Positions 8,629 to 16,965 of a DNA stretch of 48,820 nucleotides are shown here, piece by piece (position 1 is the stretch's first letter; each line of letters starts with the position of its first letter). Below the pieces are notes generated by a model, which saw only the letters and a list, made by a program, of their open reading frames with translations, was not told where the DNA came from and did not search any database. A program made the translations under genes and the position numbers. The stretch covers positions 1-48,820 of the forward strand of contig JAJDNP010000003.1 in the NCBI GenBank assembly GCA_022340645.1. The letters run 5' to 3'. This stretch comes from Gammaproteobacteria bacterium. Lineage in GTDB: Bacteria; Pseudomonadota; Gammaproteobacteria; SZUA-229.

Positions 8629-9243
8629 TCACATACCGTTACCGAATTTATCATGGTTAATCTGTGTCGATGCTCGCATAGATTTCAGGGCGACAGCATA
8701 TCCCCGCAAAATACCTAACGCCCAGTTGATACGCTCACGAAAATAACTGTCCGCACTTTCATTGTTGTCCTCGGCATTTTCATTCAGTATGTTTTCGACA
8801 TGACGCAATATCAGGTGCTCGGGGATGTAACACAGACGGTTATTCTTGTAACTGCTCATGCGCAATTCTGCAACCGGATAAGCACCGCCATCGCCAGATG
8901 ACACGGTCACAATTAACGCCGGCTTATGTCCAAGCTGAAATCGGTTAAACAGCAAAAAGAAATTTTTTAACCCTGCCGGCACCTGCCCATGCCATTCAGG
9001 TGAGACAATAACAAAACCGTCACTTTCCGTTAATTGCTGTTTGATTGGCGCCAGCCGCTGATTCCATTCTTCATTATCTTCCCACAGGGTCTGGTCCCAT
9101 AACGGCAACGGGTTGTCCGCCAGGGTATAAACCCAGGGATCAATGTCATCGAAGTCACTGGATAAGGTTTTTTCCAGGTAACGCGCTACTTTCTCGCTTT
9201 GCGACGGATTACGATGACTGCCGCTGATAACGCTTATTTTCAT
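8629..9243 (-). CDS. NADPH-dependent FMN reductase family flavoprotein
   Basis: The 204-residue protein has the flavodoxin-like FMN phosphate-binding loop at its start (VISGSHRNPSQSEKVARYL). It also has the family core VIVSPEWHGQVPAGLKNFFLLF near residues 78-100 and a VSSGDGGAYPVAELR loop near 120. Members reduce FMN, quinones, azo dyes or chromate with NAD(P)H; the natural substrate here is unknown. It is cytoplasmic and monocistronic, converging on the conserved hypothetical gene before it. Confidence 0.85.
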   Translation of the reverse strand: MKISVISGSHRNPSQSEKVARYLEKTLSSDFDDIDPWVYTLADNPLPLWDQTLWEDNEEWNQRLAPIKQQLTESDGFVIVSPEWHGQVPAGLKNFFLLFNRFQLGHKPALIVTVSSGDGGAYPVAELRMSSYKNNRLCYIPEHLILRHVENILNENAEDNNESADSYFRERINWALGILRGYAVALKSMRASTQINHDKFGNGM

Positions 9244-9320
9244 AGATACAAACCTGCAATATATTTGATTGATGCATTTTTTAACCAGAATAATGCTTAT
9301 TTTTAAAAGCTAAAATCGTA

Positions 9321-9524
9321 TTTCACCACAGAGACACAAAGGATACTGCGATTTTTTATTAAAAAAAACCAATATAACCTATGTGCAAATTATAACCTAT
9401 ATGCGAATTTATTCGCTCATGGTTTCATCTATGTGCAATCGTGAAAGTTGTCTCGCCTGCGTTTAGTAACGCAGTATTCATTACAAATATATTCTCTGTG
9501 CCCTCTGTGTCTCTGTGGTGAAAA
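9321..9524. repeat. Large inverted repeat, CCACAGAGACACA type, in a gene-free gap
   Basis: The gap 9244-9594 holds no gene but contains TTTCACCACAGAGACACA at 9321-9338 and its near-complement CCCTCTGTGTCTCTGTGGTGAAA at 9501-9523. The interior has a smaller GCGAATTTATTCGC palindrome near 9405-9420. One such arm recurs at 16801-16832 and a related element at 22471-22624, so this is a dispersed intergenic family that could fold into a long cruciform or RNA hairpin. Confidence 0.65.
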
Positions 9525-9594
9525 ATGCTCTTTAGTATTTAAACCCTTTAAGTATTATAATTATGCCTTTCCTGTAATTACTTATTGTTTCACC

Positions 9595-10098
9595 ATGATA
9601 GAAAGCATCGCTGAAAAATTCCTTTATGCCAGCCGCTGGTTACTCGCACCCATTTATCTTGGGCTCAGTTTAGGACTGCTACTACTGGCCATCAAATTCT
9701 TCCAGGAAATATCACATGCCGTTCCACATATATTTGCAACCAAGGAAGCTGACCTGGTATTGATTATCCTGAGCCTGATAGATATGTCGCTGGTCGGCGG
9801 TCTCATCGTTATGGTGATGCTCAGCGGTTATGAGAATTTTGTTTCCAACATCGATTTAGATGACGCCAGTGAAAAACTCAGCTGGCTGGGCAAAATGGAT
9901 GCCGGCTCGCTGAAACAGAAAGTCGCCGCCTCGATTGTCGCCATCTCGTCAATCCACCTGCTAAAACAGTTCATGAATGCACAACACATCGAAAATGACA
10001 AACTGATGTGGTTTGTCATTATTCATCTAACATTTGTTGTATCCGCAATCGGCATGGCATACGTGGACAAGATGAATAAACATAAAATGTCGAACTAA
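9595..10098 (+). CDS. YqhA family inner membrane protein (UPF0114)
   Basis: The 167-residue protein starts [21 protein letters not shown], the hallmark opening of the YqhA/UPF0114 family. It has four hydrophobic segments (about residues 10-35, 51-75, 101-122 and 134-155). The SGYENFVS motif sits after the second. An open frame continues upstream to 9448 but only through the intergenic repeat, so the ATG at 9595 is the start. The function of the family is not known. Two bases separate its stop from the next small gene, so the pair is an operon. Confidence 0.9.
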   Translation: MIESIAEKFLYASRWLLAPIYLGLSLGLLLLAIKFFQEISHAVPHIFATKEADLVLIILSLIDMSLVGGLIVMVMLSGYENFVSNIDLDDASEKLSWLGKMDAGSLKQKVAASIVAISSIHLLKQFMNAQHIENDKLMWFVIIHLTFVVSAIGMAYVDKMNKHKMSN

Positions 10099-10099
10099 T

Positions 10100-10342
10100 A
10101 TGCGCGGCATGGTACCACCGGACCCGGAGTCCTCTGCATCCAATCTTGAATATGCCGTGGTATACGTGCCAAAACGCAGCCGCAACCGCTTTGCTGCCAA
10201 CTGCGTCGAGATTAAAGCCTGCGCTGCCGATGCACTCGATGATGCCGACCCCGATAATAAACGTTACGCCGCGCGTGTCAGCGGCCCTTCAAAATCATCA
10301 GAAGGACAGTATATTTATTACCTGGTTGAGTGGCTGGAGTAA
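10100..10342 (+). CDS. Small hypothetical protein (80 aa)
   Basis: The 80-residue protein begins [20 protein letters not shown] and is compact and soluble, with a [13 protein letters not shown] strand and a central acidic segment ([14 protein letters not shown]). The start lies one base after the stop of the yqhA-like gene, so translation is probably coupled. I do not recognise a family; the layout suggests a short beta-rich protein. The tandem heptamer array begins six bases after its stop. Confidence 0.6.
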   Translation: MRGMVPPDPESSASNLEYAVVYVPKRSRNRFAANCVEIKACAADALDDADPDNKRYAARVSGPSKSSEGQYIYYLVEWLE

Positions 10343-10347
10343 AAAAA

Positions 10348-10426
10348 GTTGGCAGTTGGCAGTTGGCAGTTGGCAGTTGGCAGTTGGCAGTTGGCAGTTG
10401 GCAGTTGGCAGTTGGCAGTTGGCAGT
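10348..10426. repeat. Tandem heptamer array, (GTTGGCA)11
   Basis: Eleven perfect copies of GTTGGCA plus two bases fill 10348-10426. The first unit with its flank (AAAGTTGGCAG at 10345-10355) is complementary to CTGCCAACTTT at 10511-10521, so the array and the spacer after it sit inside an inverted repeat of about 180 bases. The spacer carries looser AACTGATAACTG-like repeats. No interspersed spacers are present, so this is not a CRISPR. Copy number should be prone to slippage. Confidence 0.95.
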
Positions 10427-10523
10427 AACTTTAAAAAATTACGGTCGCTTTTAAAACAGTTTTTCGCTTTTAACTGATAACTGCAAACTGACGACTGATA
10501 ACTTTCTTTTCTGCCAACTTTTA

Positions 10524-11174
10524 TTAACGTAATTCATCGAGGCTCTCCTGCGCTATTTCCCTGACCTCTTCACTTTCATCGGCAAGCAGTTTTTCGATGT
10601 CAGCAATATATGCACTGTCTTTGGTTAGTGACAGGTAATGGCAGGCATCACCCCTTATACGTGCATCTTCACTCGACAGGTACTCGATTAACCGGGGTAT
10701 AACTTTTTTAAACTCCTCGGTTTCAGCCCGGTCTTCGATAATCACACCCACTCCCAGCCGGACATTAATTTTTGCCTCCGGATCAGCCATGATTTCGATA
10801 ATATTCTGCAGCACCTCGGGGTGCCGCTGCAGCAGCTTGTTCGCGGCATCGATATTGCCTGCGGACAATATTTCTTCGAGGTATTCATTGATCCCTTCAA
10901 AACTCGAGGCGCGCTTTAACCATAACTGTAGTTCCTGCTTTGACCTTGCCCCGGTCAGTTCAAAAGGCCCTATCTGCAGCCAGGGCACTGTGCGCACACC
11001 AAGATCTGCCGCCAGCGCCGGGTTTTCTTCAATATTAACTATGCGCAATTCTGCTGCCTGCCCTGCCTTCATCAACTCTGTCAGGCTTTGCATCATCGGT
11101 CCGCAATAGGCACACCTGCTTCCCATCAACATTAAAACCGCAGGCGCAGTGTTATTTTTCTGCTCTTTTATCAT
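10524..11174 (-). CDS. Thioredoxin-fold protein with C-terminal HEAT repeats
   Basis: The first 85 residues are a thioredoxin fold: a short strand (VLMLMGSR), the redox pair CAYC (Cys21 and Cys24 from the ATG at 11174), and the cis-proline motif VRTVPWLQIG. The rest is helical and ends in HEAT-like units (IRGDACHYLSL, EEVREIAQESLDEL), suggesting a protein-binding scaffold. An upstream TTG would add four residues. No signal peptide is visible, so it should act in the cytoplasm as a thiol reductase with a docking module. It is divergent from the exported double-thioredoxin gene at 11208, only 33 bases away. Confidence 0.82.
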   Translation of the reverse strand: MIKEQKNNTAPAVLMLMGSRCAYCGPMMQSLTELMKAGQAAELRIVNIEENPALAADLGVRTVPWLQIGPFELTGARSKQELQLWLKRASSFEGINEYLEEILSAGNIDAANKLLQRHPEVLQNIIEIMADPEAKINVRLGVGVIIEDRAETEEFKKVIPRLIEYLSSEDARIRGDACHYLSLTKDSAYIADIEKLLADESEEVREIAQESLDELR

Positions 11175-11207
11175 ATAATCGAACAACCCAATTCACTCAA
11201 TAACAGA

Positions 11208-12242
11208 ATGATAATGTACAAAAACCTCGCCGCACTTTCCATACTGTTTTTTTTATTTTCAGCTGGCGTCCATGCAGATACTAACAGCAGTGATACCGTG
11301 GTGGAATTTGATGATTCGATGCTGGAGGAAGAACTGGTCTATCCCGACTGGTTCAAACTGTCACTTGGCAATCTTGGCAATGACCTGAAAGAAGCCAAAA
11401 AAGCGGGAAAAAAAGGCATTATCACCTATTTTGGTCAAAAACGCTGCGCTTATTGTGAGCAGTTTTTTAAAACCAGTCTGGCAGACACTGATATTAAAAA
11501 TTACCTGCAAAGACACTATGATCTCATCGCCTTTGACATCTGGGGCATTGACGATATAGTTGACACCGACGGTAAGGAATATACGGAGCGTGAGCTGTCT
11601 GTACACTATAAGGCAAACTTCACACCATCGCTCGTATTTTATGACGCAGACGGCAAGCCCGTATTCCGGCTGCGTGGCTATTACCCGCCCTATAAGTTCC
11701 GTGCGGCCCTGCAATATGTTGTTGAAGAATTCTATAAAACAGAAACTTTCTCTGCCTATTTTGAACGTGCAACACCAGGTGAATATTTTCTGCTTGGCGG
11801 TTTAACTGAACGTGACTTCTTTCTTGAAGAGCCTTACGATCTTGCCTCGCTTCGTGGCAACGGCAAGCCAACCGCGGTTTTTTTCGAGCAGGGCAACTGC
11901 CATGCCTGCGACCTGTTACATAGCGGCCCGCTTTCAAAAGACTTAAGCATTCAGGAAATTGAAAAAATGAATGCCATTCAGCTAAACATGTGGGCGGATA
12001 CACCTGTTGTTACCCCGCAGGGGAAAAAGACTACCGCCAGGGAATGGGCGCGCTCACTTGATATTTTCTATGCACCCAGTATCGTTTTCTTTGACGAGGA
12101 TGGCAAAGAAATAATACGTGTAGATTCAGTCGCCCAGTTCTACCGCTTGTGGGGGGTAATGGATTATGTCAACCAGCAGGGGTATAAATACAGCACAGAT
12201 TACCAGGAATGGCGTTTAAAGCAGCGGAAGGTAAGCAAATAG
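11208..12242 (+). CDS. Exported protein with two thioredoxin-like domains
   Basis: The N-terminus has a Sec signal peptide (NLAALSILFFLFSAGVHA, cleavage near Ala23). Two thioredoxin-like domains follow: the first with KRCAYC (Cys80 and Cys83) and the second with NCHAC (Cys231 and Cys234). Each is followed by a TPSLVFYD or APSIVFFD strand with the expected cis-proline. This resembles SoxW-type periplasmic thioredoxins duplicated in one chain. Its role would be disulfide reduction in the periplasm. The next gene (YihY) begins three bases after its stop, so the two are cotranscribed. A second ATG two codons downstream could also be the start. Confidence 0.82.
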   Translation: MIMYKNLAALSILFFLFSAGVHADTNSSDTVVEFDDSMLEEELVYPDWFKLSLGNLGNDLKEAKKAGKKGIITYFGQKRCAYCEQFFKTSLADTDIKNYLQRHYDLIAFDIWGIDDIVDTDGKEYTERELSVHYKANFTPSLVFYDADGKPVFRLRGYYPPYKFRAALQYVVEEFYKTETFSAYFERATPGEYFLLGGLTERDFFLEEPYDLASLRGNGKPTAVFFEQGNCHACDLLHSGPLSKDLSIQEIEKMNAIQLNMWADTPVVTPQGKKTTAREWARSLDIFYAPSIVFFDEDGKEIIRVDSVAQFYRLWGVMDYVNQQGYKYSTDYQEWRLKQRKVSK

Positions 12243-12245
12243 ACC

Positions 12246-13556
12246 ATGTTATCCGATCTGCGACAGGCCCTGGATCGGTTGTTGTGGCATACCGAACCAA
12301 AATACACCAGCAAAGTTCAGGCATTCCTGATACAGGCGTTAAGAATTTTTTACGGCACGTTCCAGGATTTGAAAAGCGGCCTGCCCTCGTTGCGCGCCAT
12401 GAGCCTGGTTTATACCACCCTGCTTTCCATCGTGCCGTTACTTGCCGTCAGTTTTTCCCTGTTAAAAGGCTTTGGCGTTCACAATCAGCTTGAACCAGCC
12501 CTGACCAACCTGTTAGAACCACTGGGAGAAAAAGGCGTACAAATAAGCCGGCAGATTATTACCTTTGTCGACAACATCAAAGTCGGCGTCCTGGGCTCGC
12601 TCGGCCTGCTGCTGCTGATATTCACCGTGCTGTCACTGGTGAAAAAGATTGAAAGTGCATTTAACGCTACGTGGGAGATAGCGGTAACCCGCAACATCCT
12701 GCAACGTTTTAGTAACTATCTCAGTGTCATACTGGTCGGACCACTGTTAATTTTTACTTCGGCCGGGATTACCGCATCATTTAATTCATCTGCCGTGGTA
12801 AACAGGTTTTTGATGATCGAGCCCTTTGGTAGCATCCTGTTGTTTATGGGTGAGTTAACACCCTATATACTGACTACGCTTTGTTTTACCCTGATTTATC
12901 TGCTAATACCGAATACAAAAGTCCATGTCAGGTCAGCATTATATGGCGCGGTTGTGACGACAATATTATGGTACATGTTTGGTTCGCTGTTTACCGCCTT
13001 TATTGTTAATTCAACAAACTATACGGCGATTTATTCCAGTTTTGCGATTCTGATTATCTTTATGTTATGGATATATATCAGCTGGCTGATTATCTTAACC
13101 GGTGCCACGATCTCTTACTACCATCAGCATCCCGAGCGTATCAGCAACAAATCACGAATCCTTCGACTCAGCAGCCGGTTACGTGAAAAACTGGCACTGA
13201 CAATCATGCAACTGATTGGCCACAGTTTTCATTACCATGAAACGCCATGGTCGGCACAGACGCTGGCAAAAAAAATAAATATCTCTGAGCAGGCACTGAT
13301 GATAATCATGCCGGCTTTACTGTCAAATGAGCTGATTGTCGTCACCGGGGAAGACCAGCAACATTACCTGCCCGCACAGTCACTGGAAAACATAACGCTT
13401 GAAATGATACTAAATGCTGTAAGAAGCGCGGAAGAGACACCTGCACTCCAGCCTGATGATATAGACAGTAACCGGAAAATATCTGACGCTATCACAGAAC
13501 TGGAACAGGCAATTTCAGATTCGACAAAAAACAAAACACTTAAAGACCTGATTTAA
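12246..13556 (+). CDS. YihY family inner membrane protein
   Basis: The 436-residue protein belongs to the YihY/BrkB family (once misnamed RNase BN). It has the LRAMSLVYTTLLSIVPLLAV segment, several further membrane helices between residues 110 and 290, and the NYTAIYSSFAILIIFMLWIY motif near 260. The C-terminal 150 residues are cytoplasmic and look like a winged-helix region (LAKKINISEQALMIIMPALL). The function is unknown. It follows the double-thioredoxin gene by three bases. Confidence 0.9.
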   Translation: MLSDLRQALDRLLWHTEPKYTSKVQAFLIQALRIFYGTFQDLKSGLPSLRAMSLVYTTLLSIVPLLAVSFSLLKGFGVHNQLEPALTNLLEPLGEKGVQISRQIITFVDNIKVGVLGSLGLLLLIFTVLSLVKKIESAFNATWEIAVTRNILQRFSNYLSVILVGPLLIFTSAGITASFNSSAVVNRFLMIEPFGSILLFMGELTPYILTTLCFTLIYLLIPNTKVHVRSALYGAVVTTILWYMFGSLFTAFIVNSTNYTAIYSSFAILIIFMLWIYISWLIILTGATISYYHQHPERISNKSRILRLSSRLREKLALTIMQLIGHSFHYHETPWSAQTLAKKINISEQALMIIMPALLSNELIVVTGEDQQHYLPAQSLENITLEMILNAVRSAEETPALQPDDIDSNRKISDAITELEQAISDSTKNKTLKDLI

Positions 13557-13599
13557 TCAGAGGCTCCTTAAGCATCACGCTCGTCAGCAAATACCAGGA

Positions 13600-14370
13600 T
13601 TATTGAACAGGAAGCTTGTCCAGCCACTCGGCAACCGTTGTTACCAGGGTTGCTTCGTGACCATCAAAAAAATGGTTACCCGTTATCTTTATTTGTGTGT
13701 AATTGTTGTTACCGGCCTTTTTTGCTGCGGCTGCGCGTGAATTAACTGAGGCCAAAATGCTGTCGAGGTCATCAGTACCATACAGGTCAAGCACCGGCAA
13801 CTGGATTTTTTCCAGCGCCTTAATGCTGTTCATGCGAGGATCATCAGCAAAAGCAGCCATCCCGATAGCCACAAACCCTTTTACGTCCGCTTTCGAGCTG
13901 GAAAGATAATAGGCCGTCATTGCCGAGCCCTGGCTATGGCCGATTAACACAATGTTTTTCGAACCATGGTCTTTCAGGTATTTGATCGCGGCATTGATAC
14001 GTGGCGCGACCTCATCATAAAGTGGCGCATAATCGCTATAATCAGCATCATTGGCCAGTATCGGCATCTGAATCGATAATGTGTTCCAGCCATGTTCCGT
14101 CAGGCCAACGCGCAGCGGCTGAATTACCTGTTGCCAGTCGGGATGAATACCGGTACCGTGCATCACGATAACGGCACGTCCCTCATCTTCTCCTGCTTCG
14201 GTATAAATGCCCAGAAATTCACTTTTGCCATCATTCAGCCAGACAGCCTCACCATCGAGTATGGCATCAACAACCTGTGTTGCCCAGCGTTTCTCTTTCG
14301 CCAGATCAGAGGCATAGCTGTTGAATGACAGGGTTAACAAAAGAACAGTTACTAGCGTTAATATTTTCAT
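13600..14370 (-). CDS. DUF3530 family exported alpha/beta hydrolase
   Basis: The 256-residue protein starts with a signal peptide (ILTLVTVLLLTLSFNSYA). It has an alpha/beta hydrolase core: VIVMHGTGIHPDW (oxyanion region), the nucleophile elbow IGHSQGSAM near residue 147, an acidic strand LDLYGTDDLD and a late histidine (ITGNHFF). These fit the DUF3530 family of gammaproteobacteria. It is expected in the periplasm and its substrate is unknown. It converges on the YihY gene. Confidence 0.85.
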   Translation of the reverse strand: MKILTLVTVLLLTLSFNSYASDLAKEKRWATQVVDAILDGEAVWLNDGKSEFLGIYTEAGEDEGRAVIVMHGTGIHPDWQQVIQPLRVGLTEHGWNTLSIQMPILANDADYSDYAPLYDEVAPRINAAIKYLKDHGSKNIVLIGHSQGSAMTAYYLSSSKADVKGFVAIGMAAFADDPRMNSIKALEKIQLPVLDLYGTDDLDSILASVNSRAAAAKKAGNNNYTQIKITGNHFFDGHEATLVTTVAEWLDKLPVQ

Positions 14371-14379
14371 AGTTTATTT

Positions 14380-14559
14380 TCACAAGGTTAATACAGTATC
14401 ATCCACAACAACAGCAACATTCATTGGCAGACATGTTGACCCATTATTTGTTCCATAAACAGTGACCGCCGTACCCGCAGACAGTTCACTCACGTTGCCT
14501 TGATAGTGCTCTAGGATACCATCAACAAAATATAAATAAATATTTTTGACAACATACAC
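14380..14559 (-). pseudogene. Short protein-like fragment, possible gene remnant
   Basis: In the frame ending at the TGA complementary to 14380-14382, about 48 codons read like real protein: DGILEHYQGNVSEL, then AGTAVTVYGTNNGST, then MNVAVVVDDTVLTL. A GTG at 14557-14559 is the farthest usable start and is preceded by two in-frame stops; there is no ribosome binding site. It could be the C-terminal remnant of a larger secreted protein or a 59-residue gene. It lies directly upstream of the DUF3530 gene on the same strand. Confidence 0.35.
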
Positions 14560-14742
14560 TGCAATTTATTAAGTGACAGTCATGGCCTTGCCACAGAAAA
14601 GGACCTATGTCTGTGATCCAATAGCTGAATACCCGACTATCTGCTGGTTGTTTTACAACCAGCATTGACATACGATGAATGAATAAAGCGACAGTTAACT
14701 CATGTCTGTCATAACAGGCATGCACCAGAGCGAAGTAATATC

Positions 14743-15360
14743 ATGGGATTACAGTACTTACCTACTAAAGAACGGGCACTTCCCGGACGCAATAGCCGGA
14801 TGCCGATAACCAATGAGCATTTCGTCAATGGCAATGTCCTGCAGCCGCCATTTTGCGAAGGTCTGCAACAGGTGATTTTTGGCCTGGGCTGTTTCTGGGG
14901 CGCGGAACGAAAATTCTGGCAGCTTGACGGTGTTTATACCACGGCGGTTGGCTATGCCGGCGGCTTCACACCCAACCCGAGCTATGAAGAAGTCTGCAGT
15001 GGCATGACCGGACACAATGAAGTCGTGCTGGTGGTTTATGAGCCGAAGAAGATCAGCTTCGAACAACTGCTCAAGGTATTCTGGGAAGCCCACGACCCGA
15101 CCCAGGGTATGCGTCAGGGTAATGATCGCGGTACCCAGTACCGGTCCAGCATTTACACTTTCACCGAAGAACAACGCCAGGCTGCAGAAAGTTCACGAAC
15201 CATTTACCAGGCAAGGCTTAAACAACAGGGTTACGGCCCCATCACCACGGAAATAATGAAAGCGCCTGAATTTTATTATGCAGAAGATTATCACCAGCAG
15301 TATCTTGCCAAAAACCCGAATGGCTATTGCGGATTAGGTGGCACCGGGATTGGCTATTAA
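14743..15360 (+). CDS. msrA: Peptide methionine sulfoxide reductase MsrA
   Basis: MsrA reduces methionine-S-sulfoxide in proteins using thioredoxin. The catalytic [11 protein letters not shown] motif is near residues 49-59. It is followed by the [31 protein letters not shown] and [13 protein letters not shown] motifs, all canonical. The 205-residue length includes an N-terminal extension of about 40 residues, as in the E. coli enzyme. The last residues (GYCGLGGTG) hold the C-terminal resolving cysteine. It lies next to the thioredoxin-type genes but in its own unit. Confidence 0.96.
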   Translation: MGLQYLPTKERALPGRNSRMPITNEHFVNGNVLQPPFCEGLQQVIFGLGCFWGAERKFWQLDGVYTTAVGYAGGFTPNPSYEEVCSGMTGHNEVVLVVYEPKKISFEQLLKVFWEAHDPTQGMRQGNDRGTQYRSSIYTFTEEQRQAAESSRTIYQARLKQQGYGPITTEIMKAPEFYYAEDYHQQYLAKNPNGYCGLGGTGIGY

Positions 15361-15454
15361 TCGATGAAAGATTTTTGCTCTGGCCCAATTATTTCTCTTA
15401 ACTCCTTTTTTGTTGTGCCATTTTCAACAAATATGCTTTCGGGTTTTTTCTACG

Positions 15455-15657
15455 GCCTCAACGACCAAGCTCACCTGCCGCTATGAAGCGCAGCGGAATA
15501 GCGGTCAGGTGCGGCGCTTTCAGATGCTGGCAAACAAACACACCGTATGATGAATCAACTTATCTCAAGGCACTGAAAAAACGTGGTTCACCGCTTCTAA
15601 AATTTGCGGCAGAAAGCTGATTTTTACTTGCTGTCCACCTCAGGGCGTGTTGTTAGG
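15455..15657 (-). other. attC-like recombination site downstream of a cassette-like gene
   Basis: Read on the minus strand, the core GCCTAAC (15651-15657) contains the stop codon of the gene before it. It is followed by a GAGGTGGACAGC segment. About 130 bases on, a hairpin pairs CACCTG-CCGCTAT with ATAGCGG-CAGGTG and leads into AGCTTGGTC then GTTGAGGC (15455-15462). GCCTAAC and GTTGAGGC are complementary with one bulge. This is the arrangement of an integron attC site, but at about 200 bases it is longer than usual and the left L box is not clearly complementary to the right one. It may be a decayed or composite site. Confidence 0.5.
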
Positions 15658-16447
15658 CATTACGCTTAACCTTTTTCATTAACTTCTCAGCATCACCACT
15701 ACCGGTGTCGCCTGTAACCTTTTCAAAATATTCTATGAACTTATAACCCTTATCAACTATTTCAGCGTTTCCAAGAACCTTTGCAGTCAAAACAAGAGTA
15801 ATTAGTCCTCTATATGCGTAATCCCAGTAGTTATATGTGAACTCTGACTGACGATGTGTTCCAGCCATCCCAGATAAGAAATACCGGAGAGGATTGCCAG
15901 CTACCATTTCGAGAATATGCCCAGAAGCACCATGCACATAACCGCTATAAGCTTGGCTAATAGTACGAGAAAGCTCACTAGCATCGTGGGGATTTAAGCC
16001 ACTTTTACCCGCATTAGCAATTACCGCCCGAATTTTCTTTCTAGAAATGGTTTCTCGCTTCTGAGTTGAAAGAATTGCATTGCTTGGATTATCGAATTCT
16101 TCTTGGAAAAACTGCTCGAGGTATTTATCGTGAGTTTGAGTCTTTTCAATGCCGCCAGATATTGGAAGAGCAAGAAACATTATGTCTTCACCAAATTCAT
16201 CTAATGTCCGGAAAATGGCTCCAAGTTCCTGGGTATAGCCAGCCTCCAGAAGCAATAAAGATGCGTTTAAACCACTAATGTATCGTGCAAGTTTTTGGAT
16301 AATTGCAACTTCGAGGCAGTGATGTTCTTTTTTATATCTAAGGACATGTCCTTCATTTACTTTCAATGGCTCAGGAGCTGGCGCAGGCGCCTCGAGAACA
16401 TGAAAGCACTCTTCTAGAAATTTATTTGTCTCGTGATAGATGCTCAT
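15653..16447 (-). CDS. Cassette-borne hypothetical protein (264 aa)
   Basis: The protein is mostly helical and soluble. A central stretch, LEAGYTQELGAIFRTLDEFG, recalls the helical DUF5677-like families often met in environmental gene cassettes; this is an impression, not a firm assignment. The ATG at 16447 is 13 bases after a GTTGGGC core-like heptamer and the TAA stop lies inside GCCTAAC, so the gene fills the space between two integron-type core sites almost exactly. It is transcribed opposite to msrA and looks unrelated to its neighbours. No integrase gene is present in the window. Confidence 0.8.
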   Translation of the reverse strand: MSIYHETNKFLEECFHVLEAPAPAPEPLKVNEGHVLRYKKEHHCLEVAIIQKLARYISGLNASLLLLEAGYTQELGAIFRTLDEFGEDIMFLALPISGGIEKTQTHDKYLEQFFQEEFDNPSNAILSTQKRETISRKKIRAVIANAGKSGLNPHDASELSRTISQAYSGYVHGASGHILEMVAGNPLRYFLSGMAGTHRQSEFTYNYWDYAYRGLITLVLTAKVLGNAEIVDKGYKFIEYFEKVTGDTGSGDAEKLMKKVKRNA

Positions 16448-16460
16448 AGTTTTGATGGAT

Positions 16461-16467
16461 GCCCAAC
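16461..16467 (-). other. GTTGGGC core-site heptamer upstream of cassette gene
   Basis: On the minus strand GTTGGGC fits the integron core consensus GTTRRRY and lies 13 bases before the ATG of the cassette-like gene. Together with GCCTAAC at its stop codon it would mark the two ends of one inserted cassette. A heptamer alone is weak evidence. Confidence 0.4.
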
Positions 16468-16474
16468 AGTAAGA

Positions 16475-16582
16475 TTATAAGGCCACAGGCCTTAAATCTA
16501 TATTAGCAGGCGCGCCTTTTAATTTTTGCGGTAACAATGATACTGATATAAACCTTTGTTTTATCCGTGTAAATTTTGACAT
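16475..16582 (-). CDS. Small basic protein (35 aa) with good ribosome binding site
   Basis: An ATG at 16580-16582 is preceded on the minus strand by GGGAGG, about nine bases away, and opens 35 codons starting MSKFTRIKQRFISVSLLPQK and ending DLRPVAL before a TAA at 16475. The peptide is basic and has no membrane segment. It ends seven bases before the GTTGGGC core of the cassette, so it lies directly upstream of the cassette gene and could read through into it. No family is recognised. Confidence 0.4.
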   Translation of the reverse strand: MSKFTRIKQRFISVSLLPQKLKGAPANIDLRPVAL

Positions 16583-16965
16583 GTATTCTCGCCTCCCTGT
16601 TAGTGTTGCCATTTTGTAGTGAAACAGGCTTAAGGTATATTTATTGCCTGTTAAACTGCAATCTACCATTGTTCGAAAGAAATCGTCAATTGAAGTGATG
16701 GATCGGAATCGCTTCATTCCAGGCCGATTCCTGGTGAAGCTAGTAAGATATATGCGGTTTGTTCTACACCGCAGCCTGCTGAACTGCAAACTACAAAAAA
16801 ACTCTGTGTTCTCTGTATCTCTGTGGTAAATGCTTTTAATATTTTTGTGCGATTGAATTGTTCGGTATATCCATATACCTCTCCCTTGCGGGCTGTCATT
16901 CAAATCGTTCCAGACGAGTTAGTCGCACCTACAATATAGTTGTCGGTGGTGAAATGCTTTTGAGA
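16583..16965. other. Gap between small gene and gpmI with repeat remnants
   Basis: No convincing gene is seen here. There is a hairpin at 16710-16740 (GCTTCATTCCAGG facing CCTGGTGAAGC) and, at 16801-16832, an unpaired copy of the CTCTGTGTTCTCTGTATCTCTGTGGT sort of repeat arm found as an inverted pair at 9321-9524. An open frame crosses the whole stretch on the minus strand but is built partly from repeat sequence. Confidence 0.5.

Noticed and set aside
10348-10426. Possible CRISPR array
   Set aside because: The repeat is seven bases with no spacers and no cas genes; it is a simple tandem array.
16475-16903. A 142-codon minus-strand frame across the gap before gpmI
   Set aside because: Its N-terminal half is a translated repeat arm; only the last 35 codons have a ribosome binding site, and those are listed separately.
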